Origin: Amycolatopsis vancoresmycina
Lineage (GTDB): Bacteria; Actinomycetota; Actinomycetes; Mycobacteriales; Pseudonocardiaceae
Reading direction: 5' to 3'
DNA: 64,000 nt
NCBI RefSeq assembly: GCF_000716785.1
Contig: NZ_JNYY01000007.1
Location: forward strand, 124,001-188,000
The notes beneath the pieces are model-generated. The model saw only the letters and a program-made list of their open reading frames with translations, was not told the DNA's origin and searched no databases. Positions 59,319-64,000 of this stretch are shown piece by piece; positions within the stretch are counted from its first letter, which is position 1, and every line of letters begins with the position of its first letter. Made by a program: the position numbers and the translations under genes.

Positions 59319-61097
59319 ATGACCACTGTCCCTGTCCTGAGCGAGCCGGCCACCGACGCCGACGAGCCGGTGCCGCTGCGGCGGATCGCCGGGCTGTTCC
59401 GCCCCCACCGCGGGCCGCTCGGTGCACTGTTCGCGCTGATCGTCGTGCAGGCCGGCCTCGGCGTGGTCTCGCCGTTCCTGCTGCGCGAGATCCTCGACGA
59501 CGCCCTGCCGCACCGCGACACGCTGCTGATCAGCCTGCTGGCGGCCGGGATGATCGTCTGCTCGGTCGGCAGCGGCTCGCTCGGCGTGGCGACCACCGGG
59601 CTGTCCAACACCATCGGGCAACGGGTCATGAACGAGCTGCGCGTCTCGGTCTACGGCCACCTGCAGCGGATGTCGCTCGGCTTCTTCACGCGGACGAAGA
59701 GCGGCGAAGTGCTCTCGCGGGTGTTCAACGACATCGGCGGGGTCGACAACGTGATCACCACGACCGCCGGGGCGATGGTGCAGAACGCGACCACGACGAT
59801 CGCCATCGCCACCGCGCTGATCCTGCTGGACTGGCAGCTCGCGGCCCTGTCCCTGATCGTCGTGCCGTTGTTCCTGCTGTTCACACTGCGGCTGGGCAAG
59901 AAGCGGCGGAACCTGGCCCGTGGCCGCACCCGCCGGATGGCCCGCCTGACGACGATGGTCGAGGAGTCCCTGTCGGTCACCGGGGTGCTGCTCGCCAAGA
60001 CGATGGGCAACGAACGGGCCGTGCGCGAGCGCTTCGGGGCGGAGTCGCGGGAGATCGCGTCGCTGGAACGGGCCGCCGCACTGGCCGGCCGCTGGCAAAC
60101 GGCGTCGCGGGCGATGAGCCTGACCGTGATCCCGGCGCTGGTCTACTGGATCGCCGGGCTGGCGCTGGCCGGTGGTGCGTCGCCGATCTCGCTCGGCACG
60201 GTGGTGGCGTTCACCAGCATGCTGAACCGGCTGGTCGCGCCGGCGAGCGCGATGCAGTCGATCGGGCAGAACGTGGCGACGTCGAAGGCGCTGTTCGGCC
60301 GCATCTTCGAGGTACTGGACCTGCCGGTGGAGATCGCGGACAAACCCGGGGCCCGGGAGCTGGCGGTGCGCCGCGGCGACGTCTCGATGCGCGGCGTCTC
60401 GTTCAGCTATGACGCGGGCGGCCCGCCGACCCTGCACGAGATCGATCTCGACGTGCCGGCCGGGACCACGACGGCGCTGGTCGGCTCGACCGGCTCGGGC
60501 AAGACGACGCTCGCCTACCTCGTCGCGCGGCTCTACGAGGTGAGCAGCGGCTCGGTGACGATCGACGGCACCGACGTCCGGGACGTCACCCTGGAATCGC
60601 TCGCGGCCGGCGTCGGGCTGGTGTCGCAGGAGACCTACCTCTTCCACGACACCGTGCGGGAGAACCTGCGCTTCGCCAAGCCGGACGCGACGGACGACGA
60701 GATCGAGCTGGCGGCGAAGGCCGCGCACATCCACGACACCCTGGCCGGCCTCCCCGAAGGGTACGACACGGTCGTCGGCCAGCGCGGCTACCGGTTCTCC
60801 GGCGGCGAGAAGCAGCGGATGGCGATCGCCCGGATCCTGCTGCGCAACCCGCCGGTGCTCATCCTGGACGAGGCGACCAGCGCGCTCGACACCCGCACCG
60901 AACGCTCGGTGCAGGCCGAGCTCGACCGGCTCGCCGCGGGCCGCACGACGCTGACGATCGCGCACCGTTTGTCCACTGTGGAACACGCGGACCAGATCGT
61001 GGTGCTGCACGAAGGGAGGATCGCCGAACGAGGAACACACGAGGAGCTGCTGACGCGCGGCGGGCGTTATGCCCGGCTCGTACGGGGAACCCTCTAA
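59319..61097 (+). CDS. ABC exporter, fused membrane and ATPase domains
   Basis: This 592-residue half-transporter has six membrane helices (residues about 35-310), then an ATPase domain with Walker A VGSTGSGKTTLAYLVARLYE, Q-loop VSQETYLFHDTVREN, signature RFSGGEKQRMAIARILL, Walker B VLILDEATSALD and H-loop TIAHRLSTV. It belongs to the MsbA/BmrA-like multidrug or lipid exporters and would act as a dimer. The promoter area is AT-rich (around 59301-59312). The downstream MarR gene, 9 bp away, is its likely regulator. Confidence 0.93.
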   Translation: MTTVPVLSEPATDADEPVPLRRIAGLFRPHRGPLGALFALIVVQAGLGVVSPFLLREILDDALPHRDTLLISLLAAGMIVCSVGSGSLGVATTGLSNTIGQRVMNELRVSVYGHLQRMSLGFFTRTKSGEVLSRVFNDIGGVDNVITTTAGAMVQNATTTIAIATALILLDWQLAALSLIVVPLFLLFTLRLGKKRRNLARGRTRRMARLTTMVEESLSVTGVLLAKTMGNERAVRERFGAESREIASLERAAALAGRWQTASRAMSLTVIPALVYWIAGLALAGGASPISLGTVVAFTSMLNRLVAPASAMQSIGQNVATSKALFGRIFEVLDLPVEIADKPGARELAVRRGDVSMRGVSFSYDAGGPPTLHEIDLDVPAGTTTALVGSTGSGKTTLAYLVARLYEVSSGSVTIDGTDVRDVTLESLAAGVGLVSQETYLFHDTVRENLRFAKPDATDDEIELAAKAAHIHDTLAGLPEGYDTVVGQRGYRFSGGEKQRMAIARILLRNPPVLILDEATSALDTRTERSVQAELDRLAAGRTTLTIAHRLSTVEHADQIVVLHEGRIAERGTHEELLTRGGRYARLVRGTL

Positions 61098-61100
61098 CCT
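61095..61100 (+). promoter_or_regulatory. Leaderless -10 box for marR
   Basis: TAACCT overlaps the stop codon of the ABC exporter gene (TAA at 61095-61097) and is followed by 6 nt and the marR ATG, so marR can be transcribed independently. Confidence 0.4.
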
Positions 61101-61106
61101 GGGGCC

Positions 61107-61556
61107 ATGCAGCCCGACACGGTCCACGCGGACGCCGAACTCGCCGACCTGTCCCGGCGGGTGCGTGAAGGCGTGGGACGGTTGAACTGGCGGATGCGCT
61201 CCGAGGCGGACCACCGCATCCCCGGGCCGGCCGTGCTCGCGGTGCTGAGCCGGCTCTACCGCGCGGGCACGCAGACGCCGACGGAGCTCGCGGAGGCGGA
61301 ACGGCTGCAGCCGCAGTCGCTCACCCGGATCCTGGCGTCGCTGACGCTGCGCGGGTGGGTCGACCGGGTGCCGGACCCGGACGACCGGCGCCGGTCACGG
61401 GTCAGCATCACCGCGGACGGGCTGACCGTGCTGCGCCGGTACAGCAGCCAGCGCGAACGGTGGCTGGCGGCCGCCCTCGAGTCGACGCTGTCGCCGACCG
61501 AGCGGCAGCTGCTCAGGCTGGCGGCCGACCTGCTGATCCGGGTGGCCGACTCCTGA
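61107..61556 (+). CDS. MarR-family regulator
   Basis: This 149-residue dimeric winged helix protein has a recognition region (TPTELAEAERLQPQSLTRILASLTLRGWVDRVPDPDDRRRSRVSITADGLTVL) in which DxRRSxV forms the wing. It probably represses the preceding ABC exporter and itself in the absence of a drug-like ligand. The ATG lies 9 bp after the exporter stop. Confidence 0.92.
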   Translation: MQPDTVHADAELADLSRRVREGVGRLNWRMRSEADHRIPGPAVLAVLSRLYRAGTQTPTELAEAERLQPQSLTRILASLTLRGWVDRVPDPDDRRRSRVSITADGLTVLRRYSSQRERWLAAALESTLSPTERQLLRLAADLLIRVADS

Positions 61557-61642
61557 GCGGTCCTGGCCCCCGAGACGTTGGTCGGCGCCAACGGCCAGGC
61601 TCGCAGCCGGCCGGGCTGCCCAGGGGCGCAGACGCCTGAAGA

Positions 61643-61676
61643 CTGCCGTGGAGACCCCTCGATCCCTCCACGGCAG
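61643..61676 (+). terminator. Hairpin terminator after marR
   Basis: CTGCCGTGGAG (61643-61653) and CTCCACGGCAG (61666-61676) form a perfect 11-bp stem with a 12-nt loop, 86 bp after the marR stop. Confidence 0.75.
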
Positions 61677-61773
61677 CCTTCGGACACCCCCATGCTCACA
61701 CCGCCTCCCCGCGGTGCGAGGCGGGTTCCGGAACGGGCTGCTCCTCCTCCGGCCCGCCCCGGAACCCTGGTGC

Positions 61774-61805
61774 CCGGACGGCTCACCTCCCCAGGGGCCG
61801 TCCGG
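61774..61805. terminator. Second hairpin, possible terminator for ku
   Basis: CCGGACGGC (61774-61782) and GCCGTCCGG (61797-61805) form a perfect 9-bp stem with a 14-nt loop, lying 109 bp past the ku stop on the minus strand and 218 bp past marR. Confidence 0.5.
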
Positions 61806-61913
61806 ACTTCCTTCCTGGCCGGTGGTCCGGTACCCGCCGGCAGGACAAAGTCTGCCGCGCCGGGAGCGGTGAGTTGAGTGTGAGAACCCTCAATTACCCG
61901 TGGGTAGTAATAC

Positions 61914-62789
61914 TCAGCCGGAGGTCTTCGTGCTCCTGCGCGTCGCAGCCCGCTTCGCCGTCGTACGCGCCTTCGCCGCCCTCGACGCCGCCGCCTTGGC
62001 CTTCGCGACGGCCGCGTTGCGCGCGCCCTCCGCTTCGGCGGCGCTTTCCTGCAATGCCGCCAGCAGACGCGTCACGCCCTCGGCCTGCTCCGCAGCCGTC
62101 GGCTGGACGACCTCGGCGCCGTCGATCTTCGCCTGGACCAACGCTTGGAACGCTTCGCGGTAACGGTCGGGGTAGCGGCCGGGGTCGAACTCGCCCGTCA
62201 GCTCCTCGACCAGGTTCACCGCGCGCCGCAGCTCGCCGGGGCGGATGTCGACGTCCGCGTGGCGGAAGGGGAAGTCGGGCTCGCGCACCTCGTCCGGCCA
62301 GCGCATCGTCTCGAGGACGATGACCTGGTCGCGCACACGCAGGGCGCCGAGCGTCTCGCGGCGGCGCAGCGCGACCGTGACCAGCGCGATCCGGCCCGAC
62401 TGCTGCAGGGCTTCGCTGAACAGCACGTACGGCTTCGTGCCCGCCGGCTCGGGTTCGAGGTAGTAGCTCTTCGCGAACCAGATGGGGTCGACGTCGGCGA
62501 GCGGGGCGAACCCGCGGATGGCGATCGTGCGGCCCGGCATCGGGAGCGACGCCAGCTCGTGGTCGGACAGCAGGACGACGTCGCCGCCGGGGACCGGGTA
62601 GCCGCGGACCATCTCTTCCGGCGGTACCTCGGCGCCGTCGACCTCGCAGACCCGCTTGACCCGGACGCGGCCGCCGTCGGCTTCGTGCACCTGGTGCAGC
62701 GGGAGCTCGCGCTCTTCGGTGGCGCTGTACGCCTTCACCGGAACGGCGTAACTGCCGAACCCGATCGTGCCCGTCCACACCGCACGCAT
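61914..62789 (-). CDS. ku: Ku-family DNA end-binding protein
   Basis: This 291-residue bacterial Ku contains MRAVWTGTIGFGSYAVPVKAYSATEERELPLHQVHEADGGRVRVKRVCEVDG and the beta-barrel ring (AKSYYLEPEPAGTKPYVLFSEALQQSGRIALVTVALRRRETLGALRV), then a basic Lys/Ala/Arg tail that binds DNA. It recruits LigD for non-homologous end joining; no ligD is in the window. The ATG at 62789 has GGAGG 8 nt upstream; a GTG 9 nt earlier is too close to it. Confidence 0.95.
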   Translation of the reverse strand: MRAVWTGTIGFGSYAVPVKAYSATEERELPLHQVHEADGGRVRVKRVCEVDGAEVPPEEMVRGYPVPGGDVVLLSDHELASLPMPGRTIAIRGFAPLADVDPIWFAKSYYLEPEPAGTKPYVLFSEALQQSGRIALVTVALRRRETLGALRVRDQVIVLETMRWPDEVREPDFPFRHADVDIRPGELRRAVNLVEELTGEFDPGRYPDRYREAFQALVQAKIDGAEVVQPTAAEQAEGVTRLLAALQESAAEAEGARNAAVAKAKAAASRAAKARTTAKRAATRRSTKTSG

Positions 62790-62842
62790 GCGCACCACCT
62801 CCGCAGCTCTCAGGCTAGACAGCCGCCCGCGCGGATCGACAG

Positions 62843-63205
62843 CTACAAACGGGTGTCAGGCGAAACGGATTCGCTCACACATTCGAAGGACGGCGTGACC
62901 TCGTCGAGCGCCTCCGCGGAACAGCGGGAGGCGATGGCCGCCGCGCGGAGCACCTCGGTGACCACTTCGACGTCCAGCGGCGGGGCCGCGGCGAGCGCGG
63001 CCGAACCGCCTTCGACGCGGGCGGCGAGGCCGGCGAGCGCGTGGGAAATGGCCTCCTGGCCGGCCACCAGCTGGGCGACGACGTCGGTGAGTTCACCGGT
63101 CGTGGCACCCGGGCCGCCGCAGCGCAGGCCGGCGGCGAGTTCTTCGGCACAGGTGCGCAGGTGGGTGGCGACAACCGTCGGCGGCAGCGTCAGCCGATCT
63201 TGCAT
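62843..63205 (-). CDS. Small protein of unknown function upstream of ku
   Basis: This 120-residue acidic helical protein (LTLPPTVVATHLRTCAEELAAGLRCGGPGATTGELTDVVAQLVAGQEAIS...) has no recognised family. It may form a helical bundle. The ATG has GAGGGGTG. It is on the same strand as ku, 53 bp upstream, and could be co-transcribed. Confidence 0.65.
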   Translation of the reverse strand: MQDRLTLPPTVVATHLRTCAEELAAGLRCGGPGATTGELTDVVAQLVAGQEAISHALAGLAARVEGGSAALAAAPPLDVEVVTEVLRAAAIASRCSAEALDEVTPSFECVSESVSPDTRL

Positions 63206-63312
63206 CGATCACCCCTCGGGCCGGTCAGAGCAGCCATAGTGCCACCGCACGCGCCGTCACCGGATCCGACACACCGCCGCTCACATATTTGACCGACCGT
63301 TCTCAATGACGA

Positions 63313-63318
63313 TAGGGT
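63313..63318 (+). promoter_or_regulatory. Leaderless -10 box for tetR
   Basis: TAGGGT lies 7 nt before the tetR ATG and no ribosome binding site is present. Just upstream TTGA-N10-TCAA (63289-63306) is a weak dyad that could be a TetR operator. Confidence 0.5.
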
Positions 63319-63325
63319 TTTGATC

Positions 63326-63910
63326 ATGTCCCGGGTCAAGGAGTTCGACGTCGGCGAAGCCTGCGAAGGCGCCCTCACGCTCTTCCGGCGTCAGGGGTAC
63401 GAGGCGACGTCGGTGAGCGACCTCGTGACACACCTCGGCGTCGCCAAGGCGAGCCTGTACGCCACCTTCGGCACGAAGCACGACCTCTACGTCACGGCAT
63501 TGAAGCGCTACTCGGAACAGGCCGACGCGCGCGTGATGTCCCAGCTGTCGGAGCCGGGCTCCGGCGTGGCCGCGGTGCGCCGGCTCTTCGAGAGCTACGT
63601 GGCGGAAATCCTCGGTGACGAGGCGAGGATGGGCTGCTTCGTCGTCAACGCGGCGATCGAGCTGCTCCCCCACGACCCCGACGTCGCCAGGCTGGTGGAG
63701 CGCAGCTGGGACACCCTCGAGGTCGCCCTCACCATGGCGCTGGAACGCGCGCGAGCCCAGGGCGAACTCCCCGGCGGGAGCGACCCGGCGACGCTGGCGC
63801 GGTTCCTGCTCACCGTGTTGCAGGGACTGCGCGTGCTCGGCAAGGGCACCGACGCGGCGAGCCGGGTGCACGCGGCCGTCTCGCAGGCCATTCGGCTTAT
63901 TCAAGAATGA
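63326..63910 (+). CDS. TetR-family regulator
   Basis: This 194-residue protein has the helix-turn-helix GYEATSVSDLVTHLGVAKASLYATFGTKHDLYVTALKRYSE and a TetR_C_16/AcrR-like ligand domain with MGCFVVNAAIEL, a hallmark of regulators next to SDR or NADH-dependent reductases. ATG 63326 was preferred because of the -10 spacing; a TTG lies 6 nt earlier. It probably controls the following SDR gene, 23 bp downstream. Confidence 0.9.
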   Translation: MSRVKEFDVGEACEGALTLFRRQGYEATSVSDLVTHLGVAKASLYATFGTKHDLYVTALKRYSEQADARVMSQLSEPGSGVAAVRRLFESYVAEILGDEARMGCFVVNAAIELLPHDPDVARLVERSWDTLEVALTMALERARAQGELPGGSDPATLARFLLTVLQGLRVLGKGTDAASRVHAAVSQAIRLIQE

Positions 63911-63933
63911 TCGGACCAGAAAGAGAGTACACA

Positions 63934-64000
63934 ATGGGGGCACGTTTCGCGGGCAAGGTCGTCCTGGTGACGGGCGGCGGCTCGGGTATCGGACGGGCGA
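63934..64000 (+). CDS. SDR-family oxidoreductase, 3'-truncated by window edge
   Basis: Only the first 22 codons are in the window (MGARFAGKVVLVTGGGSGIGRA), which show the TGGGSGIG Rossmann motif of classical SDRs. The ATG is preceded by AAGAGAG. Its partner regulator is the TetR gene just upstream. Confidence 0.88.
   Translation, partial: MGARFAGKVVLVTGGGSGIGRA

Larger units (their letters stand above)
61557..61913. other. 357-bp gene-free region between marR and ku
   Basis: No coding frame is credible here. It contains two hairpins (61643-61676 and 61774-61805), and near the ku stop a small dyad TACCC-GT-GGGTA (61895-61906) in an AT-rich stretch. Since marR and ku converge, this is a terminator-rich 3' region. 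Confidence 0.7.

Noticed and set aside
1..64000. tRNA, rRNA, tmRNA or known riboswitch
   Set aside because: None recognised by eye in the intergenic regions; a covariance-model scan would be needed to exclude small RNAs.

Overview
The window is a very GC-rich (about 70% or more, with G/C at most third codon positions) actinobacterial chromosome segment, most like Amycolatopsis or another member of the Pseudonocardiaceae. I infer this from the housekeeping gene order (rpsB-tsf-pyrH-frr-cdsA on one side; M23 peptidase, whiG, xerC, dprA, comM-like, yraN, DUF2469, rnhB, lepB, rplS, trmD, rimM, KH protein, rpsP and ffh on the other), the WhiG-type sigma factor, an ECF sigma factor paired with a DGPF protein, an iron box, and many genes whose -10 box (TANNNT) lies 6-7 nt before the start codon. 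No tRNA, rRNA, CRISPR array or insertion sequence was recognised.

Positions 1-17.3 kb are accessory metabolism and regulation: a partial SDR; a translationally coupled DUF1295/nitrilase pair; a threonine-synthase-like enzyme; an XRE regulator divergent from an aldo/keto reductase; an ArsC-like protein divergent from a TetR/enoyl-CoA hydratase pair; an ECF sigma/DGPF module, an M48 protease, an NmrA protein and a second DGPF protein; a BNR-repeat protein coupled to a MoaD-like protein; an MFS pump divergent from a MerR regulator; a membrane protein and a serine hydrolase.

Positions 17.3-25.3 kb are the most unusual part. A 1194-residue protein on the minus strand has the layout of a polymorphic toxin: an LQRLAGN-type N-terminus, a Pro/Ala-rich linker, a long Ala-rich helical region, membrane segments, helical repeats and an EndoU-like C-terminus. 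A 139-residue protein, probably its immunity partner, overlaps its stop codon. Facing away from it is a membrane-anchored NACHT NTPase, and convergent with it is a 76-residue remnant of a molybdopterin oxidoreductase. Two lipoproteins, a small unknown protein and rlmN follow.

Positions 27-38.7 kb hold a pyruvate-dehydrogenase-E1-like enzyme with a nearby Lrp regulator and repeated operator-like sites, a four-gene siderophore ABC transporter behind an iron box, PadR, methyltransferase and VOC genes, and a divergent MFS/LysR pair. This block sits between rlmN and cdsA, which are neighbours in mycobacteria.

Positions 38.7-59.1 kb are the conserved translation, division and secretion core, with two CPBP-family proteins and an amidohydrolase inserted. 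Positions 59.3-64.0 kb carry an ABC exporter with a MarR regulator, Ku, a small unknown gene, and a TetR gene beside an SDR cut by the window end.
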